Assembly (NCBI GenBank): GCA_964536015.1
Contig: CAZHVS010000007.1
Span: 1 to 64,000, forward strand
Source: CAZHVS01 sp964536015
GTDB lineage: Bacteria > Bacteroidota > Ignavibacteria > Ignavibacteriales > Ignavibacteriaceae
DNA: 64,000 nt
Reading direction: 5' to 3'
The notes under the pieces: generated by a model
Told to the model about the DNA's origin: nothing
The model's database searches: none
The model's input: only the letters and a program-made list of their open reading frames with translations
Part shown: positions 23,724 to 33,074 of the stretch, piece after piece
Position numbering within the stretch: the first letter of the stretch is position 1
Layout: each line of letters starts with the position of its first letter
Translations under genes and position numbers: made by a program

Positions 23724-24889
23724 AAAAAGAATATGACGTTATTGTGGTTGGTGGTGGTCCTGCGGGTTCTATGGCAGCAAGATTTGCAGCTGAACAAGGT
23801 GTATCAGTTTTGTTATTAGAAAAAGACAGAGACATTGGTTATCCTGTCCGCTGTGCTGAAGCAACAGGGAAAGCTGGAATAGAAGAATTTATAGAACCTG
23901 ATGAAAAATGGATTGCTTCACATATTACTAAATTTGGTTTTGTGGCACCTGACGGAAATGAAGTTATCCTTGATTTTCCTTCTGAAGGTTATGTCCTTGA
24001 AAGAAGAATTTTTGATTATGAACTCGCACGCACAGCATCAGATGCCGGTACTGAAATACAAACACGATCTTATGTAAATGGGTTATTAATAAAAGATGAT
24101 ATCGTCTGTGGAGTAAAATATGAATATCGCGGTGAGCAATTTGATGTAAAAGCAAAAATTGTTATTGCCGCCGATGGAGTTGAGTCAAGAGTGGGACGCT
24201 GGGCAGGTTTGAAAACACATATTGATTTCCGTGATATGGAATGCTGTGCCCAGGTTACTGCAGCCAACATAACTAATATCGATATGAACACCTGCTATTT
24301 TTACTTTGGAAAAGAATATGCACCAGAAGGATATTTCTGGATTTTCCCAAAAGGAAATAATAAAGCAAACATCGGATTAGGTATAAGTGGATTTGTAGGA
24401 AAAAATCAATCTGCACTGTCGTACTTGAATTCATTTATGAAAAAAAATTATCCGGACTCTCCGATTCTTACACAAATTGCCGGTGGAGTGCCTTGCAGCA
24501 TTACTCTTGATAAAATTTCTGCTCCTGGGATTATGCTTGCTGGTGATGCCGCCCGACAGGTTAATCCTTTAACCGGAGGTGGAATAGTAAGCGGAATGAT
24601 TGGTGGAAGTATTGCAGGAAGAATTGCTGCTGAAGCAATAAAAATGAAAAAGCTGGATCATATTTTAAATTACGACAAAGCTTGGAAAGAACGACTTGGT
24701 AAACGACATGAAATTTTTAACCGAATCAAAAATGGACTTTACCATATGTCCGATGAAAAATTTAATAAACTTGCAAAATCTCTTAACAAGATTCCCTATA
24801 ACAATCGAACACTTGGAAAATTTTTCTTAACAGCTTTAATGGATCAACCTTCTCTGTTAATTGATGTAGCAAAAGTATTTATTGTATAA
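23720..24889 (+). CDS. Geranylgeranyl reductase-family FAD-dependent oxidoreductase
   Basis: A 389-residue flavoprotein. The N-terminal dinucleotide motif is VVGGGPAGSMAARFAAEQG with LLLEKD, and the FAD motif GIMLAGDAARQVNPLTGGGI lies near residue 275. The PVRCAEATGKAGIEEF segment (YPxxCxE) is typical of archaeal digeranylgeranylglycerophospholipid reductases. The enzyme likely saturates an isoprenoid chain of lipid or menaquinone. It is coupled to the preceding ferredoxin gene and divergent from the UbiA gene. A halogenase- or hydroxylase-type activity of the same superfamily is less likely given the context. Confidence 0.85.
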   Translation: MKKEYDVIVVGGGPAGSMAARFAAEQGVSVLLLEKDRDIGYPVRCAEATGKAGIEEFIEPDEKWIASHITKFGFVAPDGNEVILDFPSEGYVLERRIFDYELARTASDAGTEIQTRSYVNGLLIKDDIVCGVKYEYRGEQFDVKAKIVIAADGVESRVGRWAGLKTHIDFRDMECCAQVTAANITNIDMNTCYFYFGKEYAPEGYFWIFPKGNNKANIGLGISGFVGKNQSALSYLNSFMKKNYPDSPILTQIAGGVPCSITLDKISAPGIMLAGDAARQVNPLTGGGIVSGMIGGSIAGRIAAEAIKMKKLDHILNYDKAWKERLGKRHEIFNRIKNGLYHMSDEKFNKLAKSLNKIPYNNRTLGKFFLTALMDQPSLLIDVAKVFIV

Positions 24890-24903
24890 AAGAGGAAAGA
24901 TAA

Positions 24904-25380
24904 ATGAAATCATTTTTGTTTTTAATTTTTATTATTGGATTTGTTTCTCAACCAATCATCAAAGCCCAGGAGACTAAGGAAAATCAATCTATAATTAAGT
25001 TTGATCCTGCGAGAGATCCCGCAAAAGATTTAAAGGGTGCAATTAAAGAAGCAAAAAAAAGCAATAAAAGAATTCTCTTGGATGTTGGAGGTGAATGGTG
25101 CATCTGGTGTCATCGTGTTGATAGTTTTTTCGTTGCGAATAAAGATGTTAATGATTTTTTACACGACAATTATATTATTGTTAAAATCAATTACAGCAAA
25201 GAAAATAAAAATGAAAAATTTCTTTCAGCTTATCCAAAAGTAGCGGGCTACCCGCATTTTTTTATTCTTGATAAGAAAGGTAAACTTCTTCATTCACAAA
25301 ACACAGGCGATCTTGAAGAAGGGAAAGGTTACAGTATTGAAAAGATGACCAACTTTCTTAAACAATGGGCTCCGAAATAA
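24904..25380 (+). CDS. Secreted thioredoxin-fold protein (CxxC)
   Basis: A 158-residue protein with a signal peptide (about 1-22, ending KAQ) and a thioredoxin-like domain of the Thioredoxin_7/DUF255 type. The active site is GGEWCIWCHRVDSFF, and the cis-proline region is VAGYPHFFILDKKGKLL. It is likely periplasmic, acting in disulfide or oxidative-stress chemistry; the partner is unknown. It lies 14 bases after the reductase gene on the same strand. Confidence 0.85.
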   Translation: MKSFLFLIFIIGFVSQPIIKAQETKENQSIIKFDPARDPAKDLKGAIKEAKKSNKRILLDVGGEWCIWCHRVDSFFVANKDVNDFLHDNYIIVKINYSKENKNEKFLSAYPKVAGYPHFFILDKKGKLLHSQNTGDLEEGKGYSIEKMTNFLKQWAPK

Positions 25381-25417
25381 TTTAATTTTTTAAATTTTAT
25401 TTTTCAAAGGATTCATT

Positions 25418-25768
25418 ATGCAACAAGTGATAACATATAAAATTGATTTATACACACAGATTATCTTGACAATAATTGCAATAACACTTTGTGTAATTTG
25501 TATTGGAATATTTTTTCATCCCGCTGAAGCAAATGCAGCACCATCAGTAATTGATGTTAATCTAAAATCAATAAATGGTTTTAATATTAATGCCGGAGAA
25601 CTTCCAGTTAATATAGAAGAAGTAGATGGTAGAAGTATTTCTAAAATACCGGTAAATATTGAATCGCTTGGAGGAAGCAGCATTTACAATAACCAATTAA
25701 ATGTAAATATTGAACGAATTAATGGTAGCAGTATCAGCGGAAGTGAACTGCCTGTAAAAATCCGCTAA
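25418..25768 (+). CDS. Small membrane-anchored repeat protein of unknown function
   Basis: I do not recognise this 116-residue protein. One transmembrane helix (about 14-33) is followed by four tandem units of about 15-17 residues with the pattern V-N-(I/L)-(E/K)-x-(I/V/L)-(N/D/G)-G-x-(S/N)-I, such as VNIEEVDGRSISKIP, VNIESLGGSSIYNNQLN and VNIERINGSSISGSELP. This would suit a short beta-solenoid or beta-sheet domain on the periplasmic side. It stops 8 bases before the amrS start, after a thioredoxin gene, so it is likely in the same transcript. A ribosome site AAAGGA precedes the ATG. Confidence 0.65.
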   Translation: MQQVITYKIDLYTQIILTIIAITLCVICIGIFFHPAEANAAPSVIDVNLKSINGFNINAGELPVNIEEVDGRSISKIPVNIESLGGSSIYNNQLNVNIERINGSSISGSELPVKIR

Positions 25769-25776
25769 TTAATAAT

Positions 25777-26793
25777 ATGACCGAATTACATTTAGCAAAA
25801 TGGTGGAAAGGAACAGCAAAAGGAAAGTTACTTTGTACTCTCTGTCCACGCTATTGTACAATAGGTGAGAACCAGAACGGCTTTTGTTTTATCAGAAAAA
25901 ATATAGACGGCAAATTATATTCTCTTGGATATGGAAGACCAACAGGTTTTGCAATTGACCCAATTGAAAAAAAACCTCTGAATCATTTTTATCCAGGCAG
26001 TGAGATATTAAGTTTTGGAACCGCCGGATGTAATCTTGGCTGTAAATTCTGCCAGAACTGGCATATGAGTAAAGCAAAGATTGATGATACAAATTCTATT
26101 AATGCTTCTCCCGAAGATGTAATTCTTCTTGCAAAAAAGTATAACGTAAATTCTATTGCATATACCTACAATGATCCAACCATCTTTGGAGAATATGTTA
26201 TTGATATTTCAAAATTGGCAAGAGAAGAAAATATAAAATCTGTAATGGTTACAGCAGGATACATTGATAAATTGGCACGTAAAGAAATTTATCAATATGT
26301 TGATGCAGCTAATGTTGATCTTAAAGCATTCTCAGAAACATTTTATCATAAATTAACTTTTTCTCATCTTAAAGATATTTTAGATACACTTGTTTGGATA
26401 AAAAACGAAACTGGCATCTGGCTTGAGATTACTACATTATTGATCCCCGGAGAAAATGATTCCGACGAAGAATTAAAAGCGATGATAAACTGGATACTAA
26501 AAAATCTTGGAGATTGTGTCCCTCTTCATTTTACTGCTTTTCATCCAGCATTCAAATTAAAAAACAAACCACCCACATCTCCTTTAACTGTAAAAAAAGC
26601 CAGAAAAATTGCTTTAGAAGAAGGTATAAAATTTTGCTATACAGGCAACATAATTGATAACGAAGGCGGCAATACGTATTGCTATAATTGTGGAAAGTTA
26701 TTAATAAAAAGAGACTGGCATTCAATCGCACTCAACAAAATAAATTCCGGCAAGTGTTACAATTGCCATACTATGATTGATGGAAAATTTTAA
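25777..26793 (+). CDS. amrS: AmmeMemoRadiSam system radical SAM enzyme
   Basis: A 338-residue radical SAM enzyme of the AmrS (PflA-like) family. The [4Fe-4S] motif is Cys85-x3-Cys89-x2-Cys92 (GCNLGCKFCQNW). The family-specific N-terminal cysteines CTLCPRYCTIGENQNGFC and the C-terminal CYNCGKLLIKRD / CYNCHTMI pairs are present. AmrS partners with Memo and AMMECR1 proteins; neither is in this window. The function of the system is not firmly established. It follows the repeat-protein gene by 8 bases. Confidence 0.93.
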   Translation: MTELHLAKWWKGTAKGKLLCTLCPRYCTIGENQNGFCFIRKNIDGKLYSLGYGRPTGFAIDPIEKKPLNHFYPGSEILSFGTAGCNLGCKFCQNWHMSKAKIDDTNSINASPEDVILLAKKYNVNSIAYTYNDPTIFGEYVIDISKLAREENIKSVMVTAGYIDKLARKEIYQYVDAANVDLKAFSETFYHKLTFSHLKDILDTLVWIKNETGIWLEITTLLIPGENDSDEELKAMINWILKNLGDCVPLHFTAFHPAFKLKNKPPTSPLTVKKARKIALEEGIKFCYTGNIIDNEGGNTYCYNCGKLLIKRDWHSIALNKINSGKCYNCHTMIDGKF

Positions 26794-26887
26794 ATATTAT
26801 TCTCATCATATTTTCATTTTTGATTAATGGAATTTGTCTTAAGTTTAGTTATACATTAAATAATTATTCAACATTTTCAGGAAAGAT

Positions 26888-29182
26888 ATGAAAAAAAATT
26901 TGTTTACGATTACTATCCTGCTTGCCTTGTTTGTTCAATTTACTTATGCACAGGACCACTCAGTTACTCCTAAGGGAAAAGATTACTGCAGCCAGAAAAA
27001 AATGAACTCGAACCTGATTGATCTTGGTTATAATATTCTTGCTGATATAAAACACTCGTATGATGTTCTTGATTATAAGTTAAATATGGACATCTACAGC
27101 TGTTTTATAAGCCCTTATCCAAAATCATTTTCTTGTAAAGAAATTATTACACTTAAGGCCGATTCTAATATAACCTACATTGATTTGAATGCAGTTAATA
27201 CTTCATTAACTATAGATTCTGTCGGTCTTTCAGGAACATCCTTTACTCATTCTGGAAACATATTAAGAGTTAACCTTAACAGAACTTATACTGTTGGTGA
27301 AACTCTGCAGGTAAAAATTAATTACAGACATAACAACGTTAGCGATAACGCATTCTATGTAAGCAACGGAATGGTTTTCACAGATGCCGAACCCGAAGGT
27401 GCTCGCAAGTGGTTTCCATGCTGGGACAAACCAAGTGATAAAGCCACATTTGATTTGACTGCAAAAACTCCTGCAACTGTTAAACTTGGTTCAAACGGAA
27501 GACTCGCTGATTCTATCCGCACCGGTGATACGATTTATTACAACTGGGTAAGCAGAGATCCTGTTGCTACATATCTTGATGTAATTTCAGCAAAAGTAAA
27601 TTACAATTTAGACATAGTTTACTGGCACAAAATTTCAAACCCAAACGATAGTATTCCAATGAGGTTTTATTCAAACTCGGGCGAAAATACAGCGTCGATG
27701 AGAGCAGTTATCATACCGATGACTACTTATTACTCTCAAAAATTTGGAGAACACCCTTTTGAAAAAAATGGTTTTGCTTCACTCAACAACCAATTTTCGT
27801 GGGGTGGAATGGAAAATCAAACATTAACAAGTATCTGTCCAAACTGCTGGGATGAAAATTTAATTTCGCACGAATTCGCTCATCAATGGTTTGGCGATAT
27901 GATTACCTGTGCAACCTGGGCTGATATATTCTTAAATGAAGGATTTGCAACTTTTTCCGAAGCTTTATGGTATGAATCTTCGGGAGGTTATACCGCTTAT
28001 AAAAATGATATAAACAGTGATGCATCGGGTTATTTAAGCAGTAATCCTGGTTGGGCTATTTCAAATCCAGATTGGGCAATAAATACACCTTCTACGAATG
28101 TTCTATTTAACACGGCTATTACATATTACAAAGGAGCATGTGTTTTACATTTGCTAAGATATTTGCTTGGAGATACTCAATTTTTTAATGGCTTGATTGC
28201 TTATGCAACTGATCCATCGTTAAAATATAAAAGCGCTGTGATACCCGACTTCAAAAATATTATGGCACAATTTTACCAAGGCACCGGTAGTCTTGATTGG
28301 TTCTTCAATCAATGGATTTATCAGCCCAATCATCCCACATATCAAAATGGTTACTGGATAAGACAAATTGGAAGTGTTTGGGAAGTTGGTTTCCAGGCAA
28401 AACAAACTCAAACCAATACTGTATTTTTTAAGATGCCTATTGAAATTAAAATTTCTTTCACAACTGGTTCAGATACACTTGTAAAAGTAATGAACGATGT
28501 AAATAACCAGGTATTTATTTTCAATTTCTATCGTCAACCAACAGCAGTCCAATTTGATCCAAACAATAATATTGTTTTGAAGACTGCGTCACTATCAGTA
28601 ATCTCTCCAATACCTGTAGAATTAACTTCGTTTACTGCTGATGCAAAGGACGGTTTTGTAATTCTAAAATGGAATACTGCTACTGAAATAAACAACAAAG
28701 GATTCGAAATTGAAAGAGCAGTTGGAAACTTAAATAACAGCGGCTGGACAACCGTTGCTTATATTAATGGAAAAGGAACCACGACAAATCCGAATGAATA
28801 TTCTTATGTTGATTATATTGATAAATTTGGAAAATATTCTTATCGATTAAAACAAATTGACTTTGATGGTAAATACAGTTACAGTAAGGAAATACTTGTT
28901 GAAGCTGGTTTAAAACCAACAGATTTTGTACTTCATACGAATTATCCAAATCCATTCAATCCTGAAACAAACATCAGGTTTGAAATACCAAAGTCGAGCA
29001 AAGTAAACTTATCGGTTTATAATTCGCTTGGACAATTTGTTACAACGCTTGCAGAAGGAACTTTTGAAACAGGAACCTACGAGAGAACTTTTAATGCAAA
29101 AAATCTGGCTAGTGGAATATATTTCTATGTCCTTCGAGCTGATAACGTTGTATTAAAACAAAAAATGAGTTTGTTGAAATAA
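26888..29182 (+). CDS. M1 family metallopeptidase with T9SS sorting domain
   Basis: A 764-residue secreted aminopeptidase. A signal peptide (about 1-22) is followed by the M1 N-terminal beta domain and the catalytic domain, with exopeptidase motif WGGMENQ near residue 310. The zinc site HEFAHQWFG near 328 has its third ligand in NEGFATFSE 19 residues on. After the peptidase comes a T9SS-associated module (PVELTSFTADAKDGFVILKW) and a sorting domain beginning NYPNPFNPETNI, ending KQKMSLLK. The enzyme is therefore exported through type IX secretion and kept on or released from the surface, probably for peptide scavenging. A terminator follows 28 bases after the stop. Confidence 0.94.
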   Translation: MKKNLFTITILLALFVQFTYAQDHSVTPKGKDYCSQKKMNSNLIDLGYNILADIKHSYDVLDYKLNMDIYSCFISPYPKSFSCKEIITLKADSNITYIDLNAVNTSLTIDSVGLSGTSFTHSGNILRVNLNRTYTVGETLQVKINYRHNNVSDNAFYVSNGMVFTDAEPEGARKWFPCWDKPSDKATFDLTAKTPATVKLGSNGRLADSIRTGDTIYYNWVSRDPVATYLDVISAKVNYNLDIVYWHKISNPNDSIPMRFYSNSGENTASMRAVIIPMTTYYSQKFGEHPFEKNGFASLNNQFSWGGMENQTLTSICPNCWDENLISHEFAHQWFGDMITCATWADIFLNEGFATFSEALWYESSGGYTAYKNDINSDASGYLSSNPGWAISNPDWAINTPSTNVLFNTAITYYKGACVLHLLRYLLGDTQFFNGLIAYATDPSLKYKSAVIPDFKNIMAQFYQGTGSLDWFFNQWIYQPNHPTYQNGYWIRQIGSVWEVGFQAKQTQTNTVFFKMPIEIKISFTTGSDTLVKVMNDVNNQVFIFNFYRQPTAVQFDPNNNIVLKTASLSVISPIPVELTSFTADAKDGFVILKWNTATEINNKGFEIERAVGNLNNSGWTTVAYINGKGTTTNPNEYSYVDYIDKFGKYSYRLKQIDFDGKYSYSKEILVEAGLKPTDFVLHTNYPNPFNPETNIRFEIPKSSKVNLSVYNSLGQFVTTLAEGTFETGTYERTFNAKNLASGIYFYVLRADNVVLKQKMSLLK

Positions 29183-29209
29183 AATTTTTGGTTCTTTTAC
29201 AAAATATTC

Positions 29210-29243
29210 AATGCCACCTTAAACAAGGTGGCATTTTTGTTTG
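29210..29243 (+). terminator. Rho-independent terminator of the M1 peptidase gene
   Basis: An 11-bp perfect stem (AATGCCACCTT at 29210-29220, AAGGTGGCATT at 29225-29235) with a 4-base loop is followed by TTTGTTTG. It lies between two convergent genes. Confidence 0.9.
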
Positions 29244-29250
29244 CTCTCCT

Positions 29251-30750
29251 TTATGGCGCACTAACAATTACAACTTCACCTGGAGTGCTTTCATTATGTA
29301 AACGATCAACCGAAGTAATGACATATACAATTTTCTTATCTTCACTAACTTCTATGTTATCTCTAAAACGTGTTTTTCCACGATATGAAAAGCCAGCAAT
29401 GTTAACTGGATTATTGATGTTGATTTCTTCATTATTTATAAAACGATAAATAATGAAGTAATAAGGTTCTTCACCATCTTTTGCTTTTCCGGGATTATCC
29501 CAATTTAAAACTACGCTTTTTTGTTCAACTTTTACAGATACATTTGCTGGTGGAAGTGGCGGAACATTGTCTTTCCAGGGCATTGTGTTTGGTAAAGCCG
29601 GATATTTGTAAAAGTTTTCCTTTAATGTATCTGCAAAACTACCAACATTTTCAAATATACTTTTGCTACTAAAAAATACTGAACCATGCACATTGGGAGT
29701 ATTTCTGTTCATAATTATTTGTTTATTGATTTCATCTTTTAAACCGCCATATCTTGAGCCAACAAATTTACCAGACCAGTGACCAATATAAAGATGCCTT
29801 TCATTTACAATTGAAGCCCACCATGGCAGCAATTTTCTATAAGCCGCTTTTTCATGATCCATCTCCCAATAAAGTTGAGGAATCACATAATCAACAATTT
29901 TATCTTTCAACCAGGTTAATGGATCGCAGTATAAAATATTATATGACTCAAAAGCATTCGTACCCGCATATTTATTCTCAACTACACCAAAAGGACTTAT
30001 TCCAAATTTCACATAAGGTTTTGTTTCATTAATTAGTTTGTAAATGTCAGCCATAAGACTGTTGATATTATTTCTTCGCCAATCATCAATGTTTGTAAAG
30101 TCTCCTTTATTCATTTCAAAAGTTTTGGAATCCTCAGTAGAAACTTTAGGAGAATATGGATAGAAATAATCATCAAAGTGAATTCCATCTACATCATAAC
30201 GAGTAAGAACATCTTTAACAACATTTAAAATGTATTTTTTTACTTCAGGATTTCCCGGATCAAGCATTTTATATTTTTCAAAACTTAAAATCCAATCCGG
30301 GTGTAAAACTGAAATATGATTTTCAGAAACAGTATAATCGCCTTCGTTTTTAACTGCACGATAAGGATTAAACCAGGCATGCAATTCCATTCCTCTTTTA
30401 TGTGCTTCATCTATTGCAAACTCAAGCGGATCAAAATATGGATAAGGGGCTTTTCCCTGCTGCCCGGTTAGCCAATAAGACCATGGCTCCACCTGTGAAT
30501 TGTATAAAGCATCACATTCAGTTCTTATCTGAAAAAGAACAGCATTCATACCTGCATTTTTTAACTTTTCCATAATGTTAATTAGCTCTGTTATTTGTTC
30601 GCCGGATGTTGCATTTCTATTTAAAGGCCAGTCAATATTTGCAACTGTAGCAACCCATGCGCCCCTAAATTCATACTTAGGATAATTTATTTGTGCCTTA
30701 GAAAAATTTATGCAGGTAAGAATTACAAAAATTGTAAGAAGGTTTTTCAT
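29251..30750 (-). CDS. GHL10/DigH-like glycoside hydrolase (DUF187)
   Basis: A 499-residue secreted protein with a signal peptide (about 1-19). The GHL10 TIM-barrel has an opening EFRGAWVATVANIDWPL, catalytic-region motifs FQIRTECDALYNS, LHAWFNPYR and DGIHFDDYFYPY, and PQLYWEMDHE. The last ~95 residues form a fibronectin-III-like domain (PPANVSVKVEQKSVVLNWDN). Characterised relatives such as E. coli DigH cleave denuded peptidoglycan glycan strands. There is no T9SS tail, so a periplasmic role in wall turnover is likely. Monocistronic and convergent with the M1 peptidase gene. Confidence 0.88.
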   Translation of the reverse strand: MKNLLTIFVILTCINFSKAQINYPKYEFRGAWVATVANIDWPLNRNATSGEQITELINIMEKLKNAGMNAVLFQIRTECDALYNSQVEPWSYWLTGQQGKAPYPYFDPLEFAIDEAHKRGMELHAWFNPYRAVKNEGDYTVSENHISVLHPDWILSFEKYKMLDPGNPEVKKYILNVVKDVLTRYDVDGIHFDDYFYPYSPKVSTEDSKTFEMNKGDFTNIDDWRRNNINSLMADIYKLINETKPYVKFGISPFGVVENKYAGTNAFESYNILYCDPLTWLKDKIVDYVIPQLYWEMDHEKAAYRKLLPWWASIVNERHLYIGHWSGKFVGSRYGGLKDEINKQIIMNRNTPNVHGSVFFSSKSIFENVGSFADTLKENFYKYPALPNTMPWKDNVPPLPPANVSVKVEQKSVVLNWDNPGKAKDGEEPYYFIIYRFINNEEININNPVNIAGFSYRGKTRFRDNIEVSEDKKIVYVITSVDRLHNESTPGEVVIVSAP

Positions 30751-30841
30751 TTGTTGCCTGAGTTATTTTAAAATTATTTCAATCCAATTATACTAAAATT
30801 TATGAAGTTATCTTATTTTTCAAAAGAAATATTTTCATTTT

Positions 30842-32089
30842 ATGAACACAATTATTATTGTCATATTTATAATTACTTATACTGGAATAATATTTACCAG
30901 GCTTCCCGGCTTAAACATTGATAGACCCTCAGCCGCATTTTTTGGAGCAGTATCGCTTGTAATCGTCGGGGCAATCTCTTTTAATGATGCAATTACAGCA
31001 ATAGATTATAATACAATTACTCTTTTGCTCGGAATGATGATAATCATTTCTGTTCTTGAACTTGATGGTTTTTTTACTTTGATTGCACAAAAAACTATTT
31101 CTTATGCTGGAACTTCATTACAATTATTAGTAATAATAATATTTGTAACCGGATTTGCCAGTGCTTTTCTTGTTAATGATGCAGTGGTATTATTATTTAC
31201 GCCTGTTATTTTGAAAATTTGTTTTTCAGGGAAACTAAATCCTTCTCCTTTTATAATTGCAGAAATAATGTCGTCCAATGCAGGTAGTGTAATGACTATA
31301 ACCGGTAATCCACAAAATATTTTAATTGGAACAAAAAGCGGTTTAGCTTATGGTCATTTCCTTTTATTAATGTTTCCCATTGCTGTACTAAGTATGATGA
31401 TAATTCTTCTTACAATAAAATTAATTTATAAAAAAGAATTTGTAAGTGGTAATAAAATTAATTTTAAGGGAAATGACAACGACTATGATTATCAAAGTAT
31501 GAAAACATCGGTGCCAATTTTTTTGTTTGTTGTTCTCTGCTTCTTTTTAAGTAAAGAGATAAATCTTTCATACTCTGTAATAGCACTTGGAGGAGGTTCT
31601 TTAATACTCTTATTTGGAAAAATTAAACCATCGAAAGTTATAAAAGAAGTTGATTGGGTCCTTCTTTTGTTTTTTGCAAGTTTATTTATAGTGGTTCACA
31701 GCCTTGAAAATACTGGTGTATTAGACCAATTTATTAATCATTTTCAATTAACAAATAAAATAACCGGAATAATATCATTGCATGGATTAAGCCTAATACT
31801 TTCGCAAGTTGTAAGCAATGTACCTTTTACTATTTTGATGATTCCTATGTTGCAAACTGCAAAGAGCGAGTTAATGTGGTTAACTCTTGCATCTTCTTCC
31901 ACACTTGCCGGCAACCTTACAATAATTGGAGCAATGGCTAACATTATTGTTATAGAAATTGTAAGAAGTCATAAAATAAAAATTGGTGTCTGGGAATTTT
32001 TAAAAGTTGGAATTATTGTAACAACTACAACTTTCGTATTATCAATACTTACGCTTTCTTTATATAGTTTTCTGAAAATAATTAATTAA
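30842..32089 (+). CDS. SLC13/ArsB-type anion transporter
   Basis: A 415-residue membrane transporter with about ten to twelve hydrophobic segments, of the ion transporter superfamily that includes ArsB, NhaD and citrate transporters. The paired reentrant-loop motifs FLVNDAVVLLFTPVIL and ITGNPQNILIG in the first half, and VVSNVPFTILMIPML and AGNLTIIGAMANIIV in the second, are typical. The substrate (dicarboxylate, arsenite or other anion) cannot be told from the sequence. It stops 4 bases before the convergent YitT stop. Confidence 0.88.
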   Translation: MNTIIIVIFIITYTGIIFTRLPGLNIDRPSAAFFGAVSLVIVGAISFNDAITAIDYNTITLLLGMMIIISVLELDGFFTLIAQKTISYAGTSLQLLVIIIFVTGFASAFLVNDAVVLLFTPVILKICFSGKLNPSPFIIAEIMSSNAGSVMTITGNPQNILIGTKSGLAYGHFLLLMFPIAVLSMMIILLTIKLIYKKEFVSGNKINFKGNDNDYDYQSMKTSVPIFLFVVLCFFLSKEINLSYSVIALGGGSLILLFGKIKPSKVIKEVDWVLLLFFASLFIVVHSLENTGVLDQFINHFQLTNKITGIISLHGLSLILSQVVSNVPFTILMIPMLQTAKSELMWLTLASSSTLAGNLTIIGAMANIIVIEIVRSHKIKIGVWEFLKVGIIVTTTTFVLSILTLSLYSFLKIIN

Positions 32090-32093
32090 TTTT

Positions 32094-33041
32094 TTAGATC
32101 CGTCTTCTGAAGCCTTCACCAAGAACTTCATGCACGTTATTAATTATAACGAATGCATCTGGGTCTATTTCTTTTATCATCTCCGTTAAAGTTGCAAGCT
32201 CTTTTATAGATACAATTGTAAATATTATCTCTCTTTCAATATTCCGGTACAAGCCACGTGCTTTAATTGCGGTTGCACCACGACTTAAATCATCCATAAT
32301 TGCTTTTGCAATCTCATCGTTCTTATCAGAAATAATGTATGCAACTCTTGCATAATCAAATCCATCAATAATTATATCAATTATTCTTGCAGAAATAAAA
32401 AGTAAGAAAATTGCATAAAGAGTCAATGAAAGAGCCGGACGAAGCGGAGAAAGATGTTTGATTTCTATGATAAATCCAGCCAAAGAAATAACAAAAAGAT
32501 CAGTAATCATAATTGCCTGTCCCGGTTTTATTCCAAATCTTTTTTTCAATATGGCTGCAACAATATCGCTGCCTGCGGTTGTTCCTTTGAATTTAAATAT
32601 TATTCCTAGCCCCACCCCAAGAAGTACTGCACCAATTAAAATTAAAAAAAGAAAATCATTTTGCAGTAAATCTTTTATAGTTTGAGTTTCCTGCAAACGT
32701 ATAAAATGAAATCCCGGAATATCTCCCCGGAAAAAATCGATGAAGAAAGAACTCATTGAAAAGCCAAAAAAGGTTCTTACACCAAAAGATTTTCCAAGTT
32801 CTTTTATCCCCCATATGAACAACGGCACATTAAGAAGCCAGCTTGTTAATCCAACAGGCAAGGCACCATTAGTAAGATAATGTAATGACATTGATAAACC
32901 GCTGACACCACCAGGAACAACGCGTGCATCAACCAGGAATACTCCTATTCCAAGAGACATCATAGCAGCACCTATTGCTATTGCTATGTAATCAAGTACC
33001 GGATATTTCTTCAAAAATTTTTTTGTCATAATTCTTTCCAC
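32094..33041 (-). CDS. YitT family membrane protein (DUF161/DUF2179)
   Basis: A 315-residue membrane protein of the YitT family, with five or six N-terminal helices (about 18-220), including GAAMMSLGIGVFLVDARVVPGGVSGLSM and TTAGSDIVAAIL, and a C-terminal soluble DUF2179 domain (about 225-310; YIISDKNDEIAKAIMDDLSRG). Function of the family is not established; a transport role is often suggested. The gene stands alone between the anion transporter and a DUF2314 lipoprotein gene. Confidence 0.92.
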   Translation of the reverse strand: MERIMTKKFLKKYPVLDYIAIAIGAAMMSLGIGVFLVDARVVPGGVSGLSMSLHYLTNGALPVGLTSWLLNVPLFIWGIKELGKSFGVRTFFGFSMSSFFIDFFRGDIPGFHFIRLQETQTIKDLLQNDFLFLILIGAVLLGVGLGIIFKFKGTTAGSDIVAAILKKRFGIKPGQAIMITDLFVISLAGFIIEIKHLSPLRPALSLTLYAIFLLFISARIIDIIIDGFDYARVAYIISDKNDEIAKAIMDDLSRGATAIKARGLYRNIEREIIFTIVSIKELATLTEMIKEIDPDAFVIINNVHEVLGEGFRRRI

Positions 33042-33074
33042 TTTTTCATTTAACTATAAATAAATCATAAAAAA

